In this document: positions 12,001 to 23,691 of the stretch, one piece after another
Position numbering within the stretch: the stretch's first letter is position 1
Layout of the letters: each line of letters opens with the position of its first letter
Assembly: GCF_021730395.1 (NCBI RefSeq)
Contig: NW_026463110.1
Coordinates: 1-64,000 of the forward strand
Source: Mercenaria mercenaria
Taxonomy: Eukaryota > Mollusca > Bivalvia > Venerida > Veneridae
Length of the DNA stretch: 64,000 nt
Direction: 5' to 3'
Notes under the pieces: generated by a model
The model's database searches: none
What the model saw: only the letters and a program-made list of their open reading frames with translations
What the model was told of the DNA's origin: nothing
Position numbers and translations under genes: made by a program

Positions 12001-14490
12001 AGGTCTATTTACTGTGGCCATAGGTGACTCTTCAAGCAAGTGTTTGTTACTGTTTTAAGAACCATCTACTGCGGCCATAGGTGACTGGTGAGGAAGGTCT
12101 TTCCTGCTGTTTTAAGGTCTATGTACTGTGGTCATATGTGAACTGTCAGGAAAGCCTTTGGTGCTGTCTTAAGGTCTATGTACTGAGGCCATAGGTGACT
12201 GGTCAAGAAGGTCTTTGGTGCTATATTGACGTCTATTTACTGTGGCCATAGTCGACTGGTCAGTACGGTCTTTCCTAATGTTTTAAGGTCTATTTACTGT
12301 GGCCATAGTCGACTGGTCAGAAAAGTCTTTGCTACTGTTTTAAGGTCTATTTACTATGGCCATAGGTGACTGGTCAAGAAAGTGTTTGCTACTGATTAAA
12401 AAGCTATTTACTGTGGCCATAGGTGACTGGTCAGGAAGGTCATTCCTGCCGTTTTAAGGTCTATGTACTGTGGCCATAGGTGAATTGTCAGGAAAGTCTT
12501 TGGTGTTGTCTTAAGGTCTATGTGTTGAGGCCATAGGTGACTGGTCAAGAAAGTCGTTGGTGCTGTATTGACGCCTATTTACTGTGGTCATAACTGACTG
12601 GTCAGGAAAGTCTTTGTTACTGCTTTAAGGTCAGTGTACTGTGGCCATAGGTGAATTGTCAGGAAAGTCTTTGCTACTGTTTAAAGGTCTATTTACTGTG
12701 GCCATAGTCGAGTGGTCAGGAAGGTCTTTCCTGGTGTTTTAAGGTATATTTACTGTGGCAATAGGTCACTGGTCAGGAAGGTCATTCCTGCTGATTTAAG
12801 GTATATTTATTGTTGCCATAGTCTACTGGACAGGAAGGTCTTTCCTGCTGTTTTAAGGTATATTTACTGTGGCCATAGTCGACTGGTCAGGAAAGTCTTT
12901 CCTGCTGTTTTAAGGTCTATTTACTGTGGCCATAGTCGACTGGTCAGAAAAGGCTTTGCTACTGTTTTAAGGTCTATTTACTGTGGCCATAGTCGACTGA
13001 TCAGAAAAGTATTTTCTATTGCTTTAAGGTCAGTGTACTGTGGCCATAGGTGGATTGTCAGGAAAGTCTTTGCTACTGTTTAAAGGTCTATTTACTGTGG
13101 CCATAATCGAGTGGTCAGGAAGGTCTTTCCTGGTGTTTTAAGGTATATTCTATTGCTTTAAGGTCAGTGTACTGTGGCCATAGGTGGATTGTCAGGAAAG
13201 TCTTTGCTACTGTTTAAAGGTCTATTTACTGTGGCCATAATCGAGTGGTCAGGAAGGTCTTTCCTGGTGTTTTAAGGTATATTTACTGTGGCCATAGTTC
13301 ACTGGTCAGGAAGGTCGTTCCTGCTGATGTAAGGTATATTTATTGTTGCCATAGTCTACTGGACAGGAAGGTCTTTCCTGCTGTTTTAAGGTATATTTAC
13401 TGTGGCCATAGTCGAATGGTCAGGAAAGTCTTTCCTGCTTTTTTAAGGTCTATTTACTGTGGCCATAGTCGACTGGTCAGAAAAGGCTTTGCTGCTGTTT
13501 TAAGGTCTATTTACTGTGGCCAAGGGTGACTGGTAAACAAAGTTTATCCTACTGTTTTAAGAGCCATGTACTGTGGTCATAGGTGAATTGTTAGGAAAGC
13601 CTTTGGTACTGTCTTAAGATCTTTGTACTGAGGCCATAGGTGACTGGTCAAAAAGGTCTTTGGTGCTATATTGACGTCTATTTTCTGTTGACATAGGTCA
13701 CTGGTCAGGAGAGCCTTTGCTTCTGTTTTGAGGTCACTGTACTATGGCCATATGTGACTTATCAGGAATGTCTTTGCAACTGCTTTAAGGTACATTTACT
13801 GTGGCCACAGGTGATTTGTCAAGAAAGTCTTTTGTGCTATATTAACGTCTATTTTCTGTGGCCATAGTTCACTGGCTGGGAATGTCTTTTCTACTGTTTT
13901 AGGGTATATTTACTGTGGCCATAGGTGCCTGGTAAGTAAAGCCTCTGTTGCTAAATTACTGTATATTTACTGTGACCATACTAGTAGGTGACTGATCAGG
14001 AAAGTCTTTGCTAATGTATTAAAGTCTATGTACTGTTGCCATATGTCACTGGCCGGGAAACTCTTTTCTACTATTTTAAGGTATATTTATTGTGGCCATA
14101 GGTGACTGGTCAGTAAAGTGTTTGTTGCTAAATTGTTGTATATTTACTGTGTCCATACTTGTAGGTGACTGGTCAGGGAAGTCTTTGCTAATGTATTAAT
14201 GTCTATGTACTGTGGCCATGGGTGACTGGTCAGAAAAGTAGTTTCTACTGTTTTAAGGTAAGTAAGTAACAGGTTACTTGTATGGAAAATAGTTGGGATG
14301 TATAAAGGTCTTTTTACAGTGGCCATAGGCGACTGATATGGAAAGTATGAGGTGTTGTATTAAGGTCTATTTAATATTAGGTGCTGTTAAAGCTTATTTA
14401 CTGTTGCCATATGTGACTTGTCAGGAAAGTATTTGGTGCTGTGTTAAGGTCTAATAAAAGCACTGTGGCCATAGGTTACTGGTCAGATCT
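9045..14490 (+). repeat. 57-bp satellite array, right arm (inverted)
   Basis: Around 95 monomers, the reverse complement of the left arm (for example TTTACTGTGGCCATAGTCGA, then CTGGTCAGGAAAGTCTTTCC). Variant monomers recur: a GGTGAATTGTCAGG type, a TACTGAGGCCATAGG type and a TGCTATATTGACGTC type. The landmark CTGAGGCCATAGG/CTGAGACCAT recurs at intervals close to whole multiples of 57 (for example 173, 230, 281, 342 and 402 bp), so units were shuffled in multi-monomer blocks. A recent 533-bp block duplication links 12712 and 13245. Open frames of 94 and 123 codons exist because the monomer is 19 codons long; their repeated YCGHSRLVRKVFPAVL pattern is a by-product. Units become sparse and diverged after about 13900. 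Confidence 0.95.
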
Positions 14491-15165
14491 AAAGGTACAG
14501 ATCAGTACCCCTACACAAGCCAATATAGGATTTATCAGATGTCTGTAGCACCAATTAATTGACAAGTGTAGCATGCCACCAACTGATAAGTTAACAACCC
14601 ACGACAGCAGGCGATTACAATGCCTATTATAATGTTAAATAACTTATGTGCGAATCACAAACATAATATATAGAGTGCTCTAAAATGTTAGAAATTTAAG
14701 GTATAATAATTAAGTAATTAAGGTATGGAGGTTTAAGGTTTCTGTACTTTCCTTTGATTTATTTTTTTCTGCAATTAGATAATTATTTTAATGAAAAACG
14801 GTACAAGTCTTTGTAATTTAACCCTTTTTGCAATGCCAATGTAGTTACAATGTCTTAAACTTTAAAATGTGATATTCATTAAATGCGAAAAATAGTAACG
14901 AAACCAACACACGGTGGCACCCGTCATGCGTATAAGAAAAATAAATGACACGATCATCTTGCCAATAGACACTATACTGATACATAAAATAAATGATTTG
15001 TTTATATTTTACAGTCACTTAAGACCTGTAAACAATATGGACTTTAAGCATAAGCTCTTACGATATGTTACTATGTCATACCTCTTTATACAGTGTTATA
15101 TAGTGGTTGTGTACATGTGTATATTTGTTTTAACTGTGATAATGTATGTATTGATAAGACTTTAA

Positions 15166-15196
<31 letters not shown>

Positions 15197-15948
15197 ACTG
15201 CAACACTCCTCTCTGTGAGTATTATGTGCAGCTGCGCGCCTGTACAAGTAGTTAAAAGTAGATTGGATAGGAGGATAAAAGTAATACATGGTGTGTATTG
15301 CAAGTATGAATACAGTTGATAGTGTTAAAAACAAGAAGGATTTACAGACAAAAGCAGTTTAAAAAACAATAAAAGCTTCATAAAATATATGAAGCCAGCT
15401 TGCCACTGAACTACAACTTTGAAATTATCATGATCAGCTCTGTGAACCAAAACATGCAAAATGAACACGAAATCCAGTCCAAGTGCATATAGTATAGTCT
15501 CATGTTGAAGCAAAATACATATCTGAATTTGTAAAATTTTACTGCATGTAATATACCGCAAGTCGATAATTTGTCCTTGTTCCATGCTCTTTTCAACCGT
15601 TGCAAAAAAGCATCTGGCAAACAAATGCATGTAAATGGCGTATTACTTCCAAGGGAAGTCACTCTATATGTTGATTACAGTTGACGGTAAGAAACGGCTC
15701 TGACGTTTTTTTCCCCGCAGCTGACAATTTAGTGGCGTGTACCCTAGACTATGGCCGGTGAGGCATGGAAACTAGTATTTCCCTAAAACGTGTCATAGAT
15801 ATCAGTAAAACTGTTTTGTAGCCTAAATAGAAGACAAATTGAATGTTGTTTTTTTAAATACTGTAACAGTAAGATTTGTCATTTACGAAAATCCAAGGTA
15901 AATAACAAATTTATTACTGTTTTTTACTTTGACTTTGAACTGTCTGTT
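14491..15948. other. Unassigned AT-rich sequence with a tetranucleotide run
   Basis: No gene recognised. A (CTAT)n microsatellite lies at about 15168-15196. Overlapping minus-strand frames at 15325-15662 and a plus-strand frame at 14914-15165 have no recognisable domain and biased, AT-driven composition. Confidence 0.5.
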
Positions 15949-15957
15949 TACTCACCA

Positions 15958-16230
15958 GTAGGTAAGAGCGTTGGTCTACGGATCGCGGGGTCACGAGTTC
16001 GATCCTCGGGCGGGTCGTATGTTCTCCGTGACTATTTGATAAACGAAATTTGATTTGTGTCTGAAATCATTAGTCCTCCACCTCTGATTCATGTGGGGAA
16101 GTTGGCAGTTACTTGCGGAGAACAGGTTTGTACTGGTACAGAATCCAGAAAGACTGGTTAGGTTAACTGCCCGCCGTTACATGACTGAAATACCGTTGAA
16201 AAACGGCGTTAAACCAAAAAAAAAAAAAAA
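15958..16230 (+). mobile_element. tRNA-derived SINE, family A, intact
   Basis: A tRNA-like head (GTAGGTAAGAGCGTTGG A-box region and GAGTTCGATCC B-box region) is followed by a conserved body and a tail ending GTTGAAAAACGGCGTTAAAC plus a run of about 15 A. Flanking target-site duplications TACTCACCA (15949-15957) and TACTCGCCA (16231-16239) differ by one base, so the insertion is complete and moderately old. The body gives a short open frame (16091-16282) that also appears in the other family A copy on the minus strand at 26929; it is not a gene. The ACTGAAATACCGTTGAAAAA tail type is common in mollusc SINEs, to my knowledge. Confidence 0.88.
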
Positions 16231-16261
16231 TACTCGCCAATTTGCAAACAGAATTTATTCA

Positions 16262-16608
16262 ACCACCGCCTCGGTAGCCTAATGTTAGAGCGTCCGCTTC
16301 GAGTGCGGGAGGTCGTGGCTTCGATCCCTGGCCGCGTCATTCCAAAGTACCGTAAAAACTGGTACTAGTAGCTTCCTCGCTTGGCGCTCAGCATTAAGAG
16401 ATTAAGAGGATAGTACTAGGACTGGTCAGCCCGGTGTCAGTATAATTTGACTAGGTGGGGTATCATGTCCTGTGTCTACAGCGTGATATTTCGGTGAGGC
16501 AGCACTATAATGTTGGGCATTGTACTCACTGCGAAAAGTAGACACCGTCGTTCATATGACTGAAAAATTGTTGAGAAAGACGTTAAACCCGAACACACAT
16601 ACACACAT
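16262..16608 (+). mobile_element. tRNA-derived SINE, family B, intact
   Basis: The head reads CGCCTCGGTAGCCTAATGTT then AGAGCGTCCGCTTCGAGTGC, with a B box GCTTCGATCCC. The long body contains TTGGCGCTCAGCATTAAG and CAGCCCGGTGTCAGTATAAT. The tail is GACGTTAAACCCGAACACAC with a CA-rich end. A perfect 10-bp target-site duplication AATTTATTCA lies at 16252-16261 and 16609-16618. Other copies are at 23431 (minus), 27196, 39490 and 50323. The head is folded like a tRNA, but the downstream body shows it is a SINE and not a tRNA gene. Confidence 0.9.
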
Positions 16609-16618
16609 AATTTATTCA

Positions 16619-19479
16619 TTTATTTTATTTGTGCAAAAATTGTCGATATGATTGATATAATTGTGACAATTAGTTGTATTGTCTTCCAAATTCGGAGCAA
16701 ACAACTTACCAACTTAATCCGAGCATTTTATTTTTACCGAGGTGCAGACGACAGACATGTTCTAAAAATAGTAACAGGTTGGTTTTTCTAACAGTTATTT
16801 ATGTGATTTCATTTCATATCAACCCTGTGCCGCGAGGAAAAATTCTAAAAAAAAACTGTTTTTGGAAAAGCGGGAGAATTAAGGTTTAGGTCTGGAGACG
16901 GGAGGCGAGGTGAAAAAATCGTGATTTTGACCCTCCCGCGCGAGAGATCACATGTATTTTAATTCTTTAATCCCGAGAAAAACAGCTGTTTCGTCTGGTG
17001 AACATAATGACCGGGAAGCTGATTTTAATGTGAACATGTTGAATGCAACAAAATGTGTGAAATTTATGATATAACCTTGTTTAAAAATGGAAAGGAAATA
17101 TAATTGTAAATATAAGAAATGAAACTTTTTTTTCGGTGTTCATGTAAAATGACCAAAGAATAGAATTGGTAGTGCGATTTATGGATTTTCCATCCTATAC
17201 TGTTGTTCATTTTCGCATGAATACCGAAAGAAAAATTTCATTTCTTAAATATATATATAACACCATGAAAAAACTGATAACAAATTTTCTATCATCTCCT
17301 GTTTTTTTTTTTGTAGTTGAACCAAGGTCTCCTCTCGAATATACCATATTCAGTATTCCTACTGATTACCGGACCTCGTGACAGCCCTGAATTAGTTGTC
17401 TAGAGGTTCGGGTACCGGACCCCTAGCTACTGCCATAAATAAAAATAAAACGAAATTCACAATTTAACAAACTTATGGCAACTGACACAGTTAACTAGCA
17501 CTTTTTTGCTATTTTTTACATCCGTATATAGGGTGTTTCTCATCAGGGTGTTTCTCCTAGCCAAAATTAGCGAATGTTGCAGGGTCAGATACCCACTTTA
17601 TTTTTGTAGCTGTCTCGTGTATAATTTATGTATTGTCCTATGTTGTCTCTGTTAATTATCTTTCATCCCATATTTTCGATATTCCTATACATTTCCAATG
17701 CGCACTTCAGTAAATAGAAATACATGGTGATTCACGTTATTTTCTTGTTCTGTCTTACAACAAATTTTTCAGTGCCATTTTGTGTGCCGTTGATTATCAA
17801 ATTATGCACTTCAGTAAATAGAAATACATGGCTGTCCACACCATTTTCTTATTTTGACTTACGACAACTTTATTTGTGCCGTTTTGCGTGCCTTTACAGG
17901 CAGATGACCCACAAAGTACCCATCCAACCCAGGGCGTAAGAACCCAGACTACGGCACTAACATTATTATGTTTTCCTTTTAGAAGGTCAAATTTCCCCTT
18001 ATAATTTAAAGAGAATGTTCCGTAATATGCATAGTATCTATATGTATTTTATGAAAGTCAGTATTTATATAGTTTTAAACCCCAATTAACTCCATGTTGC
18101 CGCCGCACTGCTGTTATGGACTCGTAATTAAGTCACACTAATTGTGTTTGCCAATTTCATCAGAACATTGGCATCAGTTCTTGCAAACTGGTACTGTACC
18201 TGCTGTTATGAAAGTCAAATGAATTGGGTTTTCACCTTTTTGGAATTTCTCACAATATATTTTCCCCTTCATAAAGCTGCAGGTTGTTTTCAAAAATAAA
18301 AAAAAAAATCACTGATAACTCCATATCAGCTGTTATAATTCATTGATTTTGCCTGGGTCAAAATTTTGCATATTTGAAATTTTGGGTATGTTCGCGAGGT
18401 TTAATATCTGCGAGAGTTTAAAAATGGTATCCTAATTGAATTATACTAATGGTGAATATTTACACGATGATTAATTTTCGCAATATGTCGGGCAGGAGAT
18501 GACAACTGTAAGCTGTAATCTCTTTTTGTCCAATTCCTTAATTAATGTTTTGTAAATGTTTCATGAATTACTGGAATAAAATATGTTTAAACTAGTATGT
18601 CAGGCCTAGGGAATATAGCAAAATTTAAACCTAAGAAAATTTCTGCGTTTACAGTACCTTTTCTGTGACAAGGTTTTTTTTTCCATTGATTTCACTTTAA
18701 ATGTAAGACAACACCATTGAGATTATAATACCAAGAGTGATAATATGAGTTATAAACAGTACTGAGTAAAAGCAACATTACCATGGAAAGAATGTAGTTG
18801 TCGAAATTTGGATTTTGCCTGATTGTTAATGATAATAGTTTAATATATATGTTATAATATCCCAGATTGAAGTATATGCAGTGAGTTCAATTTAGCAGGA
18901 TTTAGCGGCGAGTGTTGTTTAGTACCATATTAAGTTGAAACTAACCTTTTTAAATAAGTAATTTAACGGCGGTATATATCTCAGTCAGTGAATACTCTGA
19001 TTTTATGGACCATCTGATAACATATCTCACTGGCTACTAAAAAGATACAATAGTTGTGAAATACATAGAATCTTGTAGTTGTTTTACTACAGTCCCTATA
19101 TAACCTTTAAATAAACTAAACTTGGCAATGGTATATACATATGATATGGTGCAAAATAATAAAATGCAGTAATTTTTTTTTTACTCTTTCTGCAAGCAAA
19201 TACAGCCTGCTTCCCCTAACCAAAAATAACTATATTGATTGATTGTCATTTTCATTTATTTCGGATAGAATTAATATTGAAAAGACATTCTCATCTACAT
19301 TGCGATAAATGGAAAATTATGAACTAAATTACTGAATTGCAAATGCATTGTGATTGCGCAGCGTCTGACATTAATTTTTAATTTAAAGACTTCTTCTTGT
19401 GAACTGTTTGATCATTAATGACACCTTTCCACGGATCTTGAATTCTGCAGTTTATTCAATTGGGTCAACTTGTTTGCAC
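16619..19479. other. Unassigned sequence with one small tandem duplication
   Basis: Mostly AT-rich sequence without a recognisable gene. A 104-bp tandem duplication (units from about 17703 and 17807, both beginning CACTTCAGTAAATAGAAATA) is diverged. Open frames of about 71 codons at 16674, 17166 and 17724 have no recognisable domain; the last lies over the duplication. Confidence 0.5.
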
Positions 19480-20994
19480 ATCATTTGACTGCTTTTAGGG
19501 TCAACCACCCATTTAATTGCGCTTAGGTTCAACCATGCATTTGACTGCACTTAAGGTCAGCAGTCCATGTGACTGCACTAAGGGTCACACACCCACTTTA
19601 CTGTACTTAGGGTCAACCACCGACTTGACTGCACTTAGGTCAGCCATCCACTTGACTGCATTTAGGGTCAGCATATCACTTGACTGCACTTGGGGTCAGC
19701 CATCCACTTGACTGCACTTAGGGTCAGACATCCACTTGACTGCACTTTGGGTCAGCCACCCATTTGACTGCACTAAGGGTCAGTTATCCACTTGACAGGA
19801 ATTAGGGTCAGCCACCCACTTGACTGCATATAGGTCAACTATCCACTTGATTTCACATATGGTCAGCCATCCACTTGACTGCACTTAGGGTCAGCCACCG
19901 ACTTGACTGCACTTTGGGTCAGTCATTCACTTGACTGCATTTAGGATCAGTTTATCACTTGACTGTACTTAGAGTCAGCCATACACTTGACTGCCCTTAG
20001 GTTGAGACATCCACTTGACTGCACTTAGGGTCAGCCACCCACTTGACTGCACTTAGGGTCAGCCATCCACTTGACTGCTTGGAGGATCAGCCACCCATTT
20101 GACTACACTAAGGGTCAGTCACTCACTTAACTGCACTAAGGGTCAACCACCCACTTGATTGCAGTAAGGGTCAGCTATCCACTTGAATATGCTTTTAGGG
20201 TCAGCCATTAAGGTCAGCTACCCAATCGACTGCTTAAGGTCAGCCACCTATTTGACTGCACGTAGGGTCAGCGAACCATTTGACTGCATTAAGGTTAGCC
20301 ATCAATTTAAATGCACATAAGAGTCAAGCCAACTGCTTGACTGCACCTATGAACAGCTAAGCGTTTGACTGCTATAAGGGTTAGCTACCAATTGACTGCA
20401 CTTAGGATAGGCCATCCACTTGGCTGCCCTTAGTGTTAACCAACGACTTGACTGCACTAAATGTCAGTCAGTCATTTGACTGCACTTAGGGTCAGCCATC
20501 CACATGACTGCACTCTAATAGGGTCAGCCAGCCATTTTTCTGCACTAAGGGTCAGCTAACCCTTAGACTGCACTAAGGTTCAGTCAGCGATTTGAATATA
20601 CCTTTCGAGTCAGCCACCATTTGACTAGACTAAAGGTCAATTTACGCTTTACTGTACTTAAGGCCAGCCACTCACAAGACAGTTTAGTGTCAGCCAACCA
20701 TTTAACTGCACTTACGGTCAGTAATCAATTGGAATTCACTGAAGGTCAGCCAACCATTTAACTGCACTTAGGGTCAGCCAGCCATTTAACTGCATAAAGG
20801 GTCAGCCAACCATTTCACTGCACTTAAGGTCAGCCCACCATTTAACTGCACTTCGGGTCAGCCAGTCATTTAACTGCACTTCGGACCAGCTAGCCATTTC
20901 CCTGCACTTAGGGTCAGCCAAGCATTTCACTGCACTTAGGATCAGCCAAGCATTTTACTGCACTTACGGCCAGCCAGCCATTTCACTGCACTTA

Positions 20995-21118
20995 GTGTGT
21001 TTCAACAGGAGAGAAGACGTTTGTGAACGGAGAGATTCAGGCGCTCAAATTCTGTTAAAACACCATTTTATATACGCGCGTTTCGTGGCAAAGCACATAC
21101 ATTGTGTGTATAAAGCCA
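20995..21118. repeat. Embedded module 1 with imperfect inverted repeat
   Basis: A non-satellite insert opening GTGTTTCAACAGGAGAG and containing CTGTTAAAACACC about 55 bases later. The two strings are near-complementary, so the first 70 bases could form a stem or represent a tiny inverted-repeat element. It is followed by an ACGCGCGTTTCG-type segment, then satellite resumes. It is closely related to module 2 at 21855. Confidence 0.7.
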
Positions 21119-21854
21119 GCCACTCAATTGACTACTTAGAGTCAGTCAACAATTTAGGATCAGCCAGTCACTTGATTGCACTTAGGTTCAGCCATCCACT
21201 TGACTGACTTAGGGTCAGCCATATACTTGACTGCACTTAAAGTCAGGTCAGCCATCCACTTGACTGAATTTAGGGTCAGTCTACCACTAGACTGCACTTA
21301 GGCTCAGCCATCAACATAACTAAACTATCAGCCATCCATTTGATTGCAGTTAGGGTCAGCCATCCACTTGACTGACTTAGGGTCAGCAACCTACTTGACT
21401 GCATTTAGGGTCAGCCTACCACTTGACTGCACTTAGGGTCAGCCATCCACTTGACTGCACTTAGGGTCAGCCATCCACTTGACTGACTGAGGGTCAGCCA
21501 CCTACTTTACTGCACTCAGGGTCAGCCATCCACTTGACTGCATTTAGGGTCAGCCACCTACTTGACTGCATTTCGGGTAAGCCATCCACTTGACTGCATT
21601 AAGGTTCAGCCTACTACTTGACTGCACTTAGGGTCAGCCATCCACTTGACTGCACTAAGGGTCAGCCTACCACTTGACTGCACTTAGGGTCAGCCAGCCA
21701 CTTGACGGCACTTAGGGTCAGCAATCAATTGGAACTCACTAAAGGTCAGCCAACCATATAAATGCACTTAGGGTCAGCCAACCATTTAACTGCACTTACG
21801 GTCAGCCAGCCATTTCACTGCACTTACGGTCAGCCAGCCATTTCACTGCACTAA

Positions 21855-21978
21855 GTGTGTTTTAACAGGAGAGAAAACGTGTGTGAACGAAGAGATTCTT
21901 GCGCTTACATTCTGTTAAAACACCATTTTATACACGCGCGTTCCGAGGCAAAGCATATACATTGTATGTATAAAGCCA
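21855..21978. repeat. Embedded module 2 with inverted repeat
   Basis: Second copy of the module at 20995, here with a perfect pair GTGTTTTAACAG / CTGTTAAAACAC. About 90 percent of bases appear shared with module 1 by eye. Satellite flanks are similar on both sides, so it was copied along with surrounding repeats and not inserted twice independently. Confidence 0.7.
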
Positions 21979-23112
21979 GCCACTCACTTAACTCTTTAGT
22001 GTCAGCCAATAATTTGACTTCATTTAGGGTCAGCCATCCACTTGATTGACTTAGGGTCAGCCACCAACTTGGCTGCACTTAGCTCAGCCTTCCACTTGAC
22101 TGCACGGTTAGCCATCCACTTGACCTACGGTTCATCCACCTACCTGACTCACTTCGGACCAGCCAACCATTTGACTGCACTTAGTGTCAGCCATCAGTTT
22201 GACTGCACTAAGGGGCTGCCAACTGCTTGACTGCACTTTAGATCAGCTAACCATTCGACTGCTCTAAGGGGCAGCCATCCACTGACTGCACTTAGGATTA
22301 GCCATCCTCTTGACAGCACTGAGGGTCAGCCCACCACTTGACTGCACTAAGGGTGAGCTAGCCATTTTACTGCACTTAGGGTTAGCCACTCACTTGATTG
22401 CCCTCTAACAGGGTTAGCCAACCATTTGACGGTACTTAGGGTCAACCAACCATTATACTGCACTAATGTTAAACCACCTTTTTGAATATGCACTTAGGAT
22501 CTGCCATTAAGGTCAGCCACCCACGCGACTGCTAAGGGTCAGCCACCTATTTGACTGCACTTAGGTTTAGCCAACCATTTGACTGCATATGGGTCAGACA
22601 TCAGTTGCATTGCACATAGAGTTAGCCAACTGCTCGACGGCGCCCAAGGACAGCTAAGCGTTTGACTGCTATTAGGGTTAGCTACCGATTCACTGCACTT
22701 AGGATAGGTCATCCACATGGCTGCCCTTAGTGTTAACCAACCACTTTACTGCACTAAGGGTCAGCCAGCTATTTGACTGCACTTAAGGTGAGCTACCCAC
22801 ATGGCTGCACTCTAATAGGATCAGTCAGACATGTGACTGCATTTAGGATCAGCAACCCTTAGACTGCACTAAGGTTCTGTCACCCATTTGAATATACCTT
22901 TCGAGTCAGCCACTCATTTGACTGCTTAGTGTCAGCAAACCATTTTACTGCACTTGGGGTCAGCAATCAATTGAAACTCACTTAAGATCAGCTAACTGCT
23001 TGAATGCGCTTAAGGGCAGTCAACCATTTAACTGCACTTAAGGTCAGCCAGCCATTTCTCTGCTTTTAGGGTCAGTCAGACATTTCACTGCACTTAGGGT
23101 CAACCATCATCC

Positions 23113-23430
23113 TTTTTCAAGCTTATTCAAACTGATTGGTTTGTGTTCACTTTATACCAGAAACTAAAGAAGTTGCAAATTTCGAAGAATTGCTAATAAA
23201 CTACTGGATGTTGGTTTAGAATGGGTCTGCTTGATTGCATTGAGGGACAGCCACAGCTACATATTCTCGTGAACTGTTTGAAGGATAACCAAACTTGGTC
23301 AGAAATAAGGTGAGAAGGTCATGCCTTGGCGTAAGACTCACAAGCAGATTGGAAGGTTCAAAACACATTACTTTGCTAAGTCCAGATAGTGCATATATAT
23401 GTTTCTTCGTCCATCTAAATGCAATAAGTA
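23113..23430. other. Unassigned sequence upstream of the HEPN/B-box gene
   Basis: About 320 bases between the satellite and a SINE piece. No exon or clear core promoter is recognisable. A promoter for the downstream gene could lie here or further upstream, because the first coding exon begins just after a splice-acceptor-like site. Confidence 0.4.
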
Positions 23431-23645
23431 TGAGAAGATATCACACTGTAGACATATGACATGATACTCCACCCAATCACATATTACTGACTCCAGGCAG
23501 TCTAACACCTTCCTCTTAATGCTGAGTGCCAAGCGAGGAAGCTGCTAGTACCATTTGATGTGTTTGTTATGATGCGGCCAGGGATCAATCCCACGACCTC
23601 CAACACTCGAAGCGAGCGCTCTACCACTAGGCTGCTAAGGCGGTT
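23431..23645 (-). mobile_element. SINE family B, truncated, minus strand
   Basis: The reverse complement contains the family B head (GCCTTAGCAGCCTAGTGGTA then GAGCGCTCGCTTCGAGTG), the TTGGCACTCAGCATTAAG motif and the TGGGTGGAGTATCATGTC segment. The 3' third of the element and its tail are missing. It ends about 45 bases upstream of the predicted ATG at 23692 and so lies in the 5' intron or leader of the HEPN/B-box gene. Confidence 0.8.
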
Positions 23646-23691
23646 AAATTGCTGTTGAAGATTAACATTAATAAATATATCATTTCAGAAG

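Larger units (their letters stand above)
19480..23112 (+). repeat. 28-bp satellite array
   Basis: About 125 tandem units of 28 bp with the typical form CACTTGACTGCA then CTTAGGGTCAGCCATC. Units vary at CACTTGACTG versus CATTTAACTG, which gives local subfamilies. TTAGGG occurs in each unit, but with the 28-bp period, so it is not telomeric. Two non-satellite modules of about 124 bp interrupt the array at 20995-21118 and 21855-21978. Their 860-bp spacing shows that a block of array plus module was duplicated. The array ends about 580 bp upstream of the HEPN/B-box gene start. Short open frames within are repeat artefacts. Confidence 0.93.

Noticed and set aside
12712-13529. Open frames of 123 and 94 codons with repeated YCGHSRLVRKVFPAVL units as a repetitive protein gene
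   Set aside because: The frame is open only because the satellite monomer is 19 codons long. Stops and frame slips occur in adjacent monomers, and the same is true on the opposite strand of the left arm.
2620-14490. CRISPR-like array of repeats and spacers
   Set aside because: Monomers are contiguous with variation spread along the whole unit and no alternating unique spacers. The sequence is eukaryotic.
16091-16282. Short conserved protein, since a very similar frame occurs on the minus strand at 26765-27073
   Set aside because: Both frames lie over the body of SINE family A; the similarity is that of the repeat.
19480-23112. Interstitial telomere array, because TTAGGG occurs in every unit
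   Set aside because: TTAGGG appears once per 28-bp unit and not in tandem, and is often altered. The repeat is an ordinary minisatellite-type array.
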